A stretch of DNA of 64,000 nt, from positions 868,001 to 932,000 of the forward strand of contig NZ_CP092832.1 in the NCBI RefSeq assembly GCF_022532105.1, given 5' to 3'. This DNA is from Flavobacterium sp. HJ-32-4. Lineage in GTDB: Bacteria; Bacteroidota; Bacteroidia; Flavobacteriales; Flavobacteriaceae. The first letter of the stretch is position 1, and each line of letters begins with the position of its first letter. This document shows positions 7,043 to 14,760 of the stretch, piece after piece. The notes under the pieces were generated by a model, which saw only the letters and a list, made by a program, of their open reading frames with translations, did no database searches and had not been told where the DNA came from. The position numbers were made by a program, and so were the translations under genes.

Positions 7043-9586
7043 TCATTGTTCTATTAAGACTATTTCCTTTACATACTTCATAAAATTGTCAGGATCTGCC
7101 AAATCAATTGTATATCCTATTTTCTTTACGAGACAAGTAGTTTTTGATTTAAATAAGACTTCTTTTTCAGATGGGAGAGAGGATAATTTTTCGATTAATC
7201 TACCATTTTTCCCTTCAATTCTAATAAGAACAGTATACTTTCGAAAAAACATTGCTTCACTTATCGCTTGCTCAGAATATGTAGAAGAGGTGAAATGCTT
7301 GTTTTCTATATTTTGGCCTACTTTATAATAGCTATCAATTTCCATATCCGTCAGATCTTCAATCCTATATAAAAGGTCGTCTGACTTAAATTTTGGAAGT
7401 TTATCTAAAGCCTTGTTCATCAGCTTTTCCTGTGCAATGAATTTTTCAGATACTGATATTTGTTTTCTCAATGCCGAATTTAAATCTTTATAGCCCACTT
7501 TTGTAGTATAGTATTTCAACACTGATTCCTCGCCAAGAGTGAGTATAGACGAGTACGTTCTTGAAATGCCGATTTTTAATGCATCATAAATTTCCTTAAA
7601 TTCTTTATCCTTTAGTAGGGTAGATAGCGCCTTAAATTCATATGTTTCTTCAAGAGCATCAGTTAGAGCTTTACCATCAAATTTTAAAAAGCTCTTCAGT
7701 TCTTGCATCACTTCAAATTTAGTTCCGCTGATAATTACCTCCGTTCCATATAATGCCCCAATCAATTTCTCTCCTTTTGTTCCAGACGAAACTCCTTCTA
7801 CAAATATAACCCCTGCCTTCCACAATTTGTCGGCGCGCGTAAGGAATTCCGCGCTATGGAACAACTCGGTAGGCTCTACGAAACGAAGCGTGTTTTTGAC
7901 AAAGCCTGAAATTTCGATTTCAAGCACCAGCCGGGCGATACTGGCCCTCAGGAAGTTCTTCGTACTTTCCACCGTCGCCCTTCCCAGCAGTCGCGTTCCA
8001 GCCGTAAGCAGCGAACCTGCCAGCGGCAATGCGTTTGCGCCGGCGATGGCCAGCGTTACTTTGTTGTAACCCTCAAGGAAGGCGCGCCCTTCATCGCTCT
8101 GCATTAGTTGGTCCTCGGCAAGCGCCACGCCAATGTCAAAGGTAGAAACCGCAATATCAGTGAGTGCGAGGGCTGTAACCAGTGCAGGTGTGGCCGTACC
8201 CAACGAGGCGATGCTCAGCACAATCGATAATACGTTGACACCGATCCGAACGTTGGTCATGATGTCTTTCCATTCCGCTTCGTCCGAAAGGGTTTTCACG
8301 TAAATGGCAGGCACTTTATACGTAATGGGCTCCTTTCCAGAAGCATCCGTAAGGAATACAGGCGTAAGGGGATGGAAGTAGGCGCCGTCATCAACCGGTT
8401 CAAACGGGCGTTCCTTTATCTCCATGGGTTGGCCAATGCCCGTCGGGATATACTTTGTACGTTCCGAAGCACTTCGTTTAAATTGCCGTAGGAAGATAGC
8501 GTCCTTTTTGGCGTCAGATGAACTTAATACATTACTATCCAACTCGTATTCCGTACCAATGAAAAAGGTATAGATGGGCCTGTTGTCAAATTCAAAACGT
8601 TGGTTCGCACACAACATCCAAAGTAATGACGCGAATACCATTCGGTTTTTTGTAACCGTTCCTTCAAAAACTGATGTGCCATCTAAGTTCTCATATAGTT
8701 GCTTCACCAAAACCGGGTTGCTATAGAACGCCTGATAAAGGAATTTTCCGTTGCCGATGACACGTAGAATACTAAGCACCGCATTGCTACTATCAATGAA
8801 CCACGACGACTCGTCGTATTTTTTCAGCGAGATAAGATGACCAAATGCCGTTCTTGAGGAGAGTTTGTTTCGAAGACCCTCATAAGCAAATTCGGGTATG
8901 TTGCGATATAGGAACTCAAGTGACGACACATTAGTTTCAAGCTGTAGCTTTTCAACAAAACGCGCGGTGATTCGGTCTTTTAGTTGCGCCGCGAGTTTTT
9001 CCCCCGCTACATGTTGAACGAGGTAGGCGAAATCAAGCATATTTTCCGCTCGCAATTCAACGGCAAGATAAGCGTCATTAACCTGAAAGTCGTCCGGATT
9101 ATCAGTAGTAGAAAGAACAGGTTTACGATATTGTTTTGTCTTATCGTAAAAAGCAAGTAGGCTGGCATACATTACCTCCTTTGACGCATCAATGAAGACG
9201 GTAAAACCCAACGGATCTTCCAAAAAGTCAACCCGTTTGTTAAGTCTGGCACCCAGGCGGACTCCCACATTCTCTTTCCGCACAGCGTCGTACAAAGCTA
9301 CAGTAGCAGAGAAGAAATCGCGCGGAGGTCCCATCACCACCGGTCGTCCGGCAAAACCAGCCTGACCTGACATGAATTGCTGGCGATCATAGATTTGCGA
9401 CGAATCTTTCTGAACCTCTCTAAAAAAAGCAATCAATTCCGTAAATCGAACGCCTTCGCCCCGACTGGTGGGCTGGTAAAAATCGACGGTATACGGCCCC
9501 GTATCCGGCCTAGGCCCTTCGAACGCCGTACCACTTCGCATTTGCTGCCATACTCCCCTTGAAACCGCATTGAAATCATCCGCCAT
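7043..9586 (-). CDS. polymorphic toxin with C-terminal ADP-ribosyltransferase domain
   Basis: 847 residues from the ATG at 9586 (MADDFNAVSRGVW). The reading frame extends upstream to 9664, but only into an alternative frame of the preceding gene. There is no signal peptide. The body (about 1-430) ends with a conserved YFHPLTPVFL...VPAIYVKTL segment, a hydrophobic stretch at about 440-490, and a region repeated in the orphan tip at 5365. From about residue 600 the sequence is a distinct tip. It contains YYTTKVGYKDLNSALRK, then LLYRIEDL (catalytic Arg), HFTSSTYSE (STS motif) and SEKEVLF (ExE motif), together the R-S-E class ADP-ribosyltransferase signature. Such enzymes transfer ADP-ribose from NAD+ to a target. 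The start overlaps the upstream gene by 11 bases. The target is unknown. Confidence 0.85.
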   Translation of the reverse strand: MADDFNAVSRGVWQQMRSGTAFEGPRPDTGPYTVDFYQPTSRGEGVRFTELIAFFREVQKDSSQIYDRQQFMSGQAGFAGRPVVMGPPRDFFSATVALYDAVRKENVGVRLGARLNKRVDFLEDPLGFTVFIDASKEVMYASLLAFYDKTKQYRKPVLSTTDNPDDFQVNDAYLAVELRAENMLDFAYLVQHVAGEKLAAQLKDRITARFVEKLQLETNVSSLEFLYRNIPEFAYEGLRNKLSSRTAFGHLISLKKYDESSWFIDSSNAVLSILRVIGNGKFLYQAFYSNPVLVKQLYENLDGTSVFEGTVTKNRMVFASLLWMLCANQRFEFDNRPIYTFFIGTEYELDSNVLSSSDAKKDAIFLRQFKRSASERTKYIPTGIGQPMEIKERPFEPVDDGAYFHPLTPVFLTDASGKEPITYKVPAIYVKTLSDEAEWKDIMTNVRIGVNVLSIVLSIASLGTATPALVTALALTDIAVSTFDIGVALAEDQLMQSDEGRAFLEGYNKVTLAIAGANALPLAGSLLTAGTRLLGRATVESTKNFLRASIARLVLEIEISGFVKNTLRFVEPTELFHSAEFLTRADKLWKAGVIFVEGVSSGTKGEKLIGALYGTEVIISGTKFEVMQELKSFLKFDGKALTDALEETYEFKALSTLLKDKEFKEIYDALKIGISRTYSSILTLGEESVLKYYTTKVGYKDLNSALRKQISVSEKFIAQEKLMNKALDKLPKFKSDDLLYRIEDLTDMEIDSYYKVGQNIENKHFTSSTYSEQAISEAMFFRKYTVLIRIEGKNGRLIEKLSSLPSEKEVLFKSKTTCLVKKIGYTIDLADPDNFMKYVKEIVLIEQ

Positions 9587-9866
9587 AACCCACCTCCAAT
9601 CCATTCTTAGGGTATAACTCCACCGTATGCACATGTTCAAAATACGACGCAGCGCCGGCCGCATCGGTAATCGTCAGGTCGATATGATAGTTTTCGGCCT
9701 GTGTCCAGATGTGGGTTTTTACGATCGGGTAATCGCATACCACCAGCACATCCCAGTCTTTGCCGGCCAGTTCGTCCCAACGCGATTGCGGCGTCCGGGC
9801 CCGGCTGCCATACAGGTACATCGAGCGGATTGGATTAAAAACAAAAAAACCGTAATGTAATGGCAT
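9576..9866 (-). CDS. N-terminally truncated second copy of the minimal nucleotidyltransferase
   Basis: 96 residues. From PIRSMYLYGSRARTP to the end it is almost identical to the gene at 14753-15100. The first about 30 residues of that gene are missing and replaced by MPLHYGFFVFN, encoded by unrelated DNA; homology breaks at about 9834. The catalytic motifs GSRAR, DWD and YHIDL are still intact. The 3' end overlaps the ADP-ribosyltransferase toxin start by 11 bases, as the full copy overlaps its own toxin. It is probably a by-product of cassette duplication; whether it is expressed and folds is unknown. Confidence 0.7.
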   Translation of the reverse strand: MPLHYGFFVFNPIRSMYLYGSRARTPQSRWDELAGKDWDVLVVCDYPIVKTHIWTQAENYHIDLTITDAAGAASYFEHVHTVELYPKNGLEVGYGG

Positions 9867-9893
9867 TGCGGGTTTTCCGTGTTTCTTTTAAGA

Positions 9894-9916
9894 GGCACGG
9901 ACGGGACGTCCGTGCC
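9894..9916. repeat. single REP-type palindrome
   Basis: GGCACGGAC - GGGAC - GTCCGTGCC, a perfect 9-bp stem followed by ATCGGGG. The ending CCATCGGGG matches the outer end of the REPIN-like elements, so it is probably a relative. It sits between the second Imm35-type gene and the truncated nucleotidyltransferase copy. Confidence 0.7.
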
Positions 9917-9923
9917 ATCGGGG

Positions 9924-10223
9924 TTACTTCAAGGGCCAACGACCAGCTTCATATTCTGCAAGATAGTAAGCTTCGGATCTATTGGTCCCAAATTCGATGA
10001 TGTTACCGGTATTCTTTTCCACCAGAAAAGGCGCATTTCCGGCGATACCATAAATGTCCTCTTGAGTTTCAAGGTATTTTTTACTTGTGTAAAAAAACAC
10101 CGTTCCGTGTTGTGTTCGAATGAGCAAATCTGTTAGGATAACAAGTTCGAGGCCAACCCCCTCTTCGAACTGTTTTATAAAATCGTTGGCGATTTTAAGC
10201 ATTTGTACTTCTGAAAGGGCCAT
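9924..10223 (-). CDS. Imm35/YrhB-type putative immunity protein (copy 2)
   Basis: 99 residues. The sequence GTVFFYTSKKYLETQ, IYGIAGNAPFLVEKNTG and EAYYLAEYE follows the Imm35 (YrhB-like) pattern of VFFY.SKKYLET...LAGNAP.LV....G....GT....YY...YE. It is a paralogue of the next upstream gene (10349); both end in EYEAGRWPLK. Imm35 proteins are known as immunity proteins of polymorphic toxins. No matching toxin is adjacent, so this is an orphan immunity gene. Confidence 0.8.
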   Translation of the reverse strand: MALSEVQMLKIANDFIKQFEEGVGLELVILTDLLIRTQHGTVFFYTSKKYLETQEDIYGIAGNAPFLVEKNTGNIIEFGTNRSEAYYLAEYEAGRWPLK

Positions 10224-10348
10224 TTTTAGTGTGTTTTTAAGTATTTAAAAGAATTGAATTCGGCGAGTAAATTCATTCTTGTGTGTTAGTCTCCACGTAT
10301 AAAAGGGGAACATACTATTCGTCGTCATTGTCGTACCGCTGGCGGATA

Positions 10349-10645
10349 TTACTTCAAAGGCCAGCGTCCAGCCTCGTACTCCTGAAGATAGTAGTCCTCT
10401 GATTTTGCGGTTCCCAGTACGACTATTCGTCCCGTTTTATTTTCTACCAGAAACGGAGCATTTCCAGCGAGTGCGTACTTAGAATCCCCCGTGTCAAGAT
10501 GTTTTTTGGTCGTGAAAAAATAGACATTACCATAGGGCTTCCGTACGATTGATTTTTCTGGAATGACGACCTCTATAGTGGTTTTTTCGATTAGTCCTGA
10601 AGCGTAGTTTTCAGCAATCTGCAGCATTCTTTGTTCAGATAACAT
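10349..10645 (-). CDS. Imm35/YrhB-type putative immunity protein (copy 1)
   Basis: 98 residues with GNVYFFTTKKHLDTGD, YALAGNAPFLVENKTG and DYYLQEYEAGRWPLK, the same Imm35-like pattern as the following gene. The tandem pair has diverged clearly at protein level, especially in the N-terminal half, so the duplication is not recent or has been diversified. It belongs to the minus-strand immunity run between the two full-length toxins. Confidence 0.8.
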   Translation of the reverse strand: MLSEQRMLQIAENYASGLIEKTTIEVVIPEKSIVRKPYGNVYFFTTKKHLDTGDSKYALAGNAPFLVENKTGRIVVLGTAKSEDYYLQEYEAGRWPLK

Positions 10646-10798
10646 GGCCTTAATTTGTTTTCAAACATTGAGTGAAATATACTTTCGATGAAGCGAACTC
10701 GCAATCCGAGCCGTGCACTAACGTCGCATTTCCCTATAATGTAAAAGTAGAAAACCGCAGGTTATGGTTTGGATTTCATTGGTTGTGGAACTTTTTGT

Positions 10799-11143
10799 TT
10801 AGCCGTTTTGCACGGATTGTAAATCCTCACTATCCGCGGCCTCTTTGCATTCAGCGCTCCCAACCCGAAACTTACTGCAGCTCTTCCGGAACCCTATAAA
10901 GCCCACTTTTTGTGATGATTTTAAAAGTTTATGCGTTTTCCGGTCTACCGTTACAGTCGCTCCCGTGCCTCGTATTGGCGGGTTGAAACGAAAGTGGACG
11001 CGGTATTCAAACTCTATTGCTGGATCAATATCCAATAATAAGTCGCTTATTTCTCTATTAACTTTAACCTCATTATAGTCAGCCAGCAGCTTTAAGCTTT
11101 TGAGGGATTTCGTAGCTTTTTCTATTATCTCTCTATCTGTCAT
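10799..11143 (-). CDS. putative immunity protein with repeat-derived C-terminal tail
   Basis: 114 residues from the ATG at 11143; a longer frame to 11182 exists but MTDREIIEKATKSLKSL aligns with the starts of its relatives. The first about 80 residues follow the PepSY-like array family (N-terminal helix, strands, VDRKTHKLL). After that the product runs on for about 30 residues that its relatives lack. The last of these (EDLQSVQNG) are encoded by a GCACGGATTGTAAATCC word resembling the REP arm. Probably an orphan immunity gene whose 3' end was altered by a repeat insertion. Confidence 0.55.
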   Translation of the reverse strand: MTDREIIEKATKSLKSLKLLADYNEVKVNREISDLLLDIDPAIEFEYRVHFRFNPPIRGTGATVTVDRKTHKLLKSSQKVGFIGFRKSCSKFRVGSAECKEAADSEDLQSVQNG

Positions 11144-11202
11144 AATCTGTAACTTTTGAAGTTTTTTATTTGATCTCCGCATAGAAAACGCGAATATGAA
11201 GG

Positions 11203-11463
11203 TTAGAGTACCTCAAAGGATTGTGGGCCCAAAATGCTGAGTAGCCTCCTCGTTTTGTAATCAACATTTACAAAATATAGACTATATCCAAACGGATCAT
11301 CTTTGTTATTTTCGACTTGATAGGTTACAATATAAACATCGCGTTTAGTACCGTCGATTTGTGGTGCATCTCTTCTATGACCTGCAAATGTTACGGAGTT
11401 TTCCATATAGTGGATGTTGTTATCATCTAAGTATTTTCGAACTTTTTCTACTAGCTTGTCCAT
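11203..11463 (-). CDS. putative immunity protein (PepSY-like array member)
   Basis: 86 residues: helix (MDKLVEKVRKYLDDNN), then strands ending in VDYKTRRLLSILGPQSFEVL. The closing segment parallels IDANTGEVIKTLGPHG of 12161 and VDAHSAELLYIMTPHG of 11744. AT-rich. It is separated from the next upstream member by the REPIN-like element at 11549-11689. Immunity function is inferred from family and array position. Confidence 0.6.
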   Translation of the reverse strand: MDKLVEKVRKYLDDNNIHYMENSVTFAGHRRDAPQIDGTKRDVYIVTYQVENNKDDPFGYSLYFVNVDYKTRRLLSILGPQSFEVL

Positions 11464-11548
11464 GTGTTAGATTTTTGAAAGGTCAACGCCTCTTTTTTCA
11501 ACCATGAATGTTATTGAATCGAAATAAATATAACTGTGCCACAATTCA

Positions 11549-11689
11549 CCCGATGGCGCGGATTTGCAATCCGTGCGTGCTCAAATAATCCAAGTATTTA
11601 GAATTCCGCAAATTGAGGACACAGCACTTTTTCACAGAAGTATTGCTCTTCATACCACGGGCACGGATTGCAAATCCGCGCCATCGGGG
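11549..11689. repeat. REPIN-like element, second copy
   Basis: Same arms (GATGGCGCGGATTTGCAATC...GTGC and its inverse ending GCGCCATCGGGG) and nearly the same spacer as 4792-4938, with a 4-base deletion in the spacer. It sits between two immunity genes of the array and adds no coding sequence. Confidence 0.8.
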
Positions 11690-11743
11690 CTGCTTAGAGT
11701 CGCAAGTAGATTCCTTATTATAGGGCCTAGGTTTTGGTAAGAG

Positions 11744-12025
11744 CTAATCTTCAATATCAATGTACCCATGCGGGGTCATGATATATAGCAATTCCGCTGA
11801 ATGAGCATCAACAGAAACAATCATGCCTTTTTCTTCCTGCACCCAAGTGTCCAAGTAACGATAAGTGTAAATATCCGCAATTTGGCCCTTCCGCTTGCCA
11901 TGTAAAATTTCTTTATTTTTCCACAAGGTAATCTTATTGAAATCATCCAATAATTTGGTATGAGAAACACGCTTGTCTGTTAAGTACTTTTCAACCAGTT
12001 TTTTAATTCGTTCCTTTTTAAGCAT
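11744..12025 (-). CDS. putative immunity protein (PepSY-like array member)
   Basis: 93 residues from the ATG at 12025 (MLKKERIKKLVEKYLTDK); upstream in-frame codons to 12118 do not resemble the relatives. It ends IVSVDAHSAELLYIMTPHGYIDIED, the same closing segment as 12161 and 11203. Second gene after the metallopeptidase toxin, so an additional or former cognate immunity protein. Confidence 0.6.
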   Translation of the reverse strand: MLKKERIKKLVEKYLTDKRVSHTKLLDDFNKITLWKNKEILHGKRKGQIADIYTYRYLDTWVQEEKGMIVSVDAHSAELLYIMTPHGYIDIED

Positions 12026-12160
12026 TCTATTTAAATTGGAAGAGGCGTATCTTGTAGGAGGTATGAGGCCAAGGTAGGGCAAACAAGCCTTGGTTTTTAA
12101 CATGTGGCCCGATGACATACAAAAGTTGCTTTTTTTCTTTTCAAAGCAACATAAGTCAGT

Positions 12161-12439
12161 TTATTCCCGATTCTCAACAGATCCGTGTGGCCCCAGTGTT
12201 TTGATGACTTCACCCGTATTTGCATCAATAATTATAAAATATAAAATGACATCCATTGATTCAACTTCGTAGCACACGGTATAGGTATCTCTATACATGA
12301 TTCCTTCCTCATTCGCTCCAATTTCGTGTTGTTTTCTATAAAAAATCTTATCAAGCTCGGAATCTAGTTTCGAATAACGCCTTGATTTTTGTTGCAAATA
12401 TTTTTTTGCGATCGCCAGTGCTTGCTCTTTTGTAATCAT
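12161..12439 (-). CDS. putative cognate immunity protein of the metallopeptidase toxin
   Basis: 92 residues starting 2 bases after the toxin stop at 12442, which implies coupled translation. The product has an N-terminal helix MITKEQALAIAKKYLQQK, strands around RDTYTVCYEVESMDVILYF, and IDANTGEVIKTLGPHG near the end, a PepSY-like layout. It resembles the gene that follows the other metallopeptidase tip (5057), supporting a toxin/immunity pairing by family. No signal peptide, so it would act in the cytoplasm. Confidence 0.68.
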   Translation of the reverse strand: MITKEQALAIAKKYLQQKSRRYSKLDSELDKIFYRKQHEIGANEEGIMYRDTYTVCYEVESMDVILYFIIIDANTGEVIKTLGPHGSVENRE

Positions 12440-12441
12440 TA

Positions 12442-14760
12442 TTAGTTCAGGTTTAAGATTTTTGCTATACTAGCTTCCTGCCTTTTATTGGGGATTTTCG
12501 AAATGTCGAAATCGAAATCGACTTGTAGGGGATTCCCAAGTTCATCTGTAACTCCATATCTTTTATATGTAGAATTCATGTAATCTTTTGCCTCTATCAA
12601 CTCATTTCTATTTAAATATCCGCGATGCTCCATTAATTTATCGAAAACAAAGCGTTCCCGGGCAACAACTCCAGCACTGTAACTGTTTTTCGTCAGATTA
12701 TACCATCGAAGTTTCCCGAGGCTTTTACAATGCCAGTAATGTAACGACTCATGCAAAAGTTCCAGAACCGTTGCGTTTTCTCGAATGATTAAAGCCATTT
12801 TTTTACCATCTGTGATAAACATTGCAGCGCTGCCAGGCTCTAGAATAACCACTTTGCCCGCCCTGTTCATGTAGCCTTCTATCTCGAAGGCTCCTTGCGA
12901 TGGAGCGACTCTTAGTTCAACCATTCTTTTTTCGAAAATCTCCCTCGCGACCTGTATTCCTTTAGCGTCAATTCTTTGTCCCTGAAGACGACCTCTCTCA
13001 ATATTAGCTGCTTCTGCTACCTCATCCAAATGCTCTGCAAACTCATCTATTTCCTCGAGCGCCTTTCGGTTTTTGGTGGTCTTACGTAACTCGTCCAGTG
13101 CCTCCTTCGCCGATCCTGCTTTTTTAGCCAATATACGTGAGCTAAGGGCATCGGCGCCCAAAGTACATATTTCCAGCCAGAAAAGATATTCCCTTACTTT
13201 GTTTACGGCGTCGCGGTTTCTGCTGTTTTCGACCAGACTTAACCCGATCGAAATGGTGCTGCTGGCGACCTGTATGGTGCCAAAAATGGTTCTGAGCACC
13301 AAAACTGCAACCTTTTCGGTTCTGAGAAGATAGCGTAATTTTGCCAGATTACCTATTCCCGTATAAAGGCTTACTATATCAAAGGTAAGCCAAACCGCCT
13401 TCTCGAAGTTCTCCCATACACTCTTATCATCGAATGCCTTAAGATAAAAGGCGGGTATGGCTACGCCTTCCATCAACTTTAGGTCTTCATTTTCTGTTTC
13501 CTCTAGTTCCACCGTAGCAATTGGTTGAAAAGGGTGTTGCGTGATATACCTATTCAAACCCGGGATTTCGATGCCGCCTTCACCCTCAATAATCAGTACG
13601 TCGTTGTTTTTTTTGAATTCGAAACTGTAGTTGTCATTCCTGAAACCCAAAATGTATTTCTGCGTGTATACTAGGGAAGGCAAACGTTGGTAATCCTTAT
13701 AGCGTTTGTTTTCCGGATCGGAATAGCTGCTCAGTATCCATATTTTGGTGAGTTGGATGATAATTTTGCTGAAATTGTTTTCGCCGCCCCAATCACGCAT
13801 CTTGTCATACAGAATTTGGAACAATGACGAGCCAAGTACTTGTTTCGTTAGCAGGAGTTCAAGAAACTTATCGGGGTCGAATTCTCTTTGTGAACTCATC
13901 GCACTAAGCACCTTTAAGACGATTAGTTCTTTATCTCCATTCAACATATCGGCTGCTAAACGAAGAAATAAGGTGATGAGTGTTTTACTGCTAAAGTATT
14001 TCAGCAATTCAACGGGGGCGCTGTAAAGGAATATTAAACCGCTCTCGCTCAGTGCAATTGGTTCGAATTTTTTCGCAACCTCCGTGTAAATTGCTTCGGC
14101 ATATGCTTTCCTTTTGGACCCGAGTAGATTTTGCAGGATAATCATCAAGCCATCAAAATCTAAATATCTGATTTTGATTGCAGATTGGGCTTCAAGGTAG
14201 TCAAGCGAGAATCTACCCAGCGAAACATTATTGTCGTTGGTATATGGAACATATAAACCAAAAGAGGTAACTCCTCTGCCCGTATCGGAAAGAAATATTT
14301 TTTCTCGGTCCAGGTACCCCACCTTTTTGTTTAAGATAGCCTGTCCAGGAAAATCAGTGCCCCGATATGTCCAGTAATTTTGGAAGTCTTTGTTTACATC
14401 ACTGTACCTTCTGTAATCGAAAAGCGATGTTGAGTCAATTGACGAAACCTTCACCTCCTCTAACATACCCTTTTTCGGGATTGGACTATCCTCCTCCGGC
14501 ATTGGTGCACCAATCCGCCACAATATTGGCAAGAAATCTACATAGCCTTCAAAGTAATCGCTGAGCTTAGGTTTTGCGAAAATACTCTCCTCCCCAAATG
14601 GACTTTGATTGGCAAATTCATTTAGCGATTTATCCTCAGTTAAACTTGAACTTAAACCGTCAAATCTCCCCTGCCTCACTCCCCCCGCCAACAACCGCGA
14701 CAGGGGACTGTCTTCACTGTCATCCCTAAAAAAGGGAATGCCGTTAAAGGTATCAATCAT
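12442..14760 (-). CDS. polymorphic toxin with C-terminal zincin metallopeptidase domain
   Basis: 772 residues from the ATG at 14760 (MIDTFNGIPFFRDD); the longer frame reads into the previous gene. No signal peptide. The body is a diverged homologue of the toxin at 7043, with a shared ITQHPFQPIATV...IPAFYLKAFDDKSVWE block at about 420-460 and a hydrophobic helical region at about 470-550. A coiled, charged linker follows (about 560-620), then a tip with LLHESLHYWH (HExxH at about 671) and ERFVFDKLMEH...ELIEAKDYMNSTYKRYG. The spacing of HExxH, E.(Y/F)V and EL..A..Y(I/M)N is the same as in the orphan tip at 5365, so both belong to one zincin toxin superfamily. It overlaps the nucleotidyltransferase gene by 8 bases. 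Confidence 0.8.
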   Translation of the reverse strand: MIDTFNGIPFFRDDSEDSPLSRLLAGGVRQGRFDGLSSSLTEDKSLNEFANQSPFGEESIFAKPKLSDYFEGYVDFLPILWRIGAPMPEEDSPIPKKGMLEEVKVSSIDSTSLFDYRRYSDVNKDFQNYWTYRGTDFPGQAILNKKVGYLDREKIFLSDTGRGVTSFGLYVPYTNDNNVSLGRFSLDYLEAQSAIKIRYLDFDGLMIILQNLLGSKRKAYAEAIYTEVAKKFEPIALSESGLIFLYSAPVELLKYFSSKTLITLFLRLAADMLNGDKELIVLKVLSAMSSQREFDPDKFLELLLTKQVLGSSLFQILYDKMRDWGGENNFSKIIIQLTKIWILSSYSDPENKRYKDYQRLPSLVYTQKYILGFRNDNYSFEFKKNNDVLIIEGEGGIEIPGLNRYITQHPFQPIATVELEETENEDLKLMEGVAIPAFYLKAFDDKSVWENFEKAVWLTFDIVSLYTGIGNLAKLRYLLRTEKVAVLVLRTIFGTIQVASSTISIGLSLVENSRNRDAVNKVREYLFWLEICTLGADALSSRILAKKAGSAKEALDELRKTTKNRKALEEIDEFAEHLDEVAEAANIERGRLQGQRIDAKGIQVAREIFEKRMVELRVAPSQGAFEIEGYMNRAGKVVILEPGSAAMFITDGKKMALIIRENATVLELLHESLHYWHCKSLGKLRWYNLTKNSYSAGVVARERFVFDKLMEHRGYLNRNELIEAKDYMNSTYKRYGVTDELGNPLQVDFDFDISKIPNKRQEASIAKILNLN

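Noticed and set aside
10672..10899. 75-aa plus-strand reading frame in the immunity array
   Set aside because: Overlaps the 3' end of the 10799 gene antisense and consists largely of REP remnant sequence.
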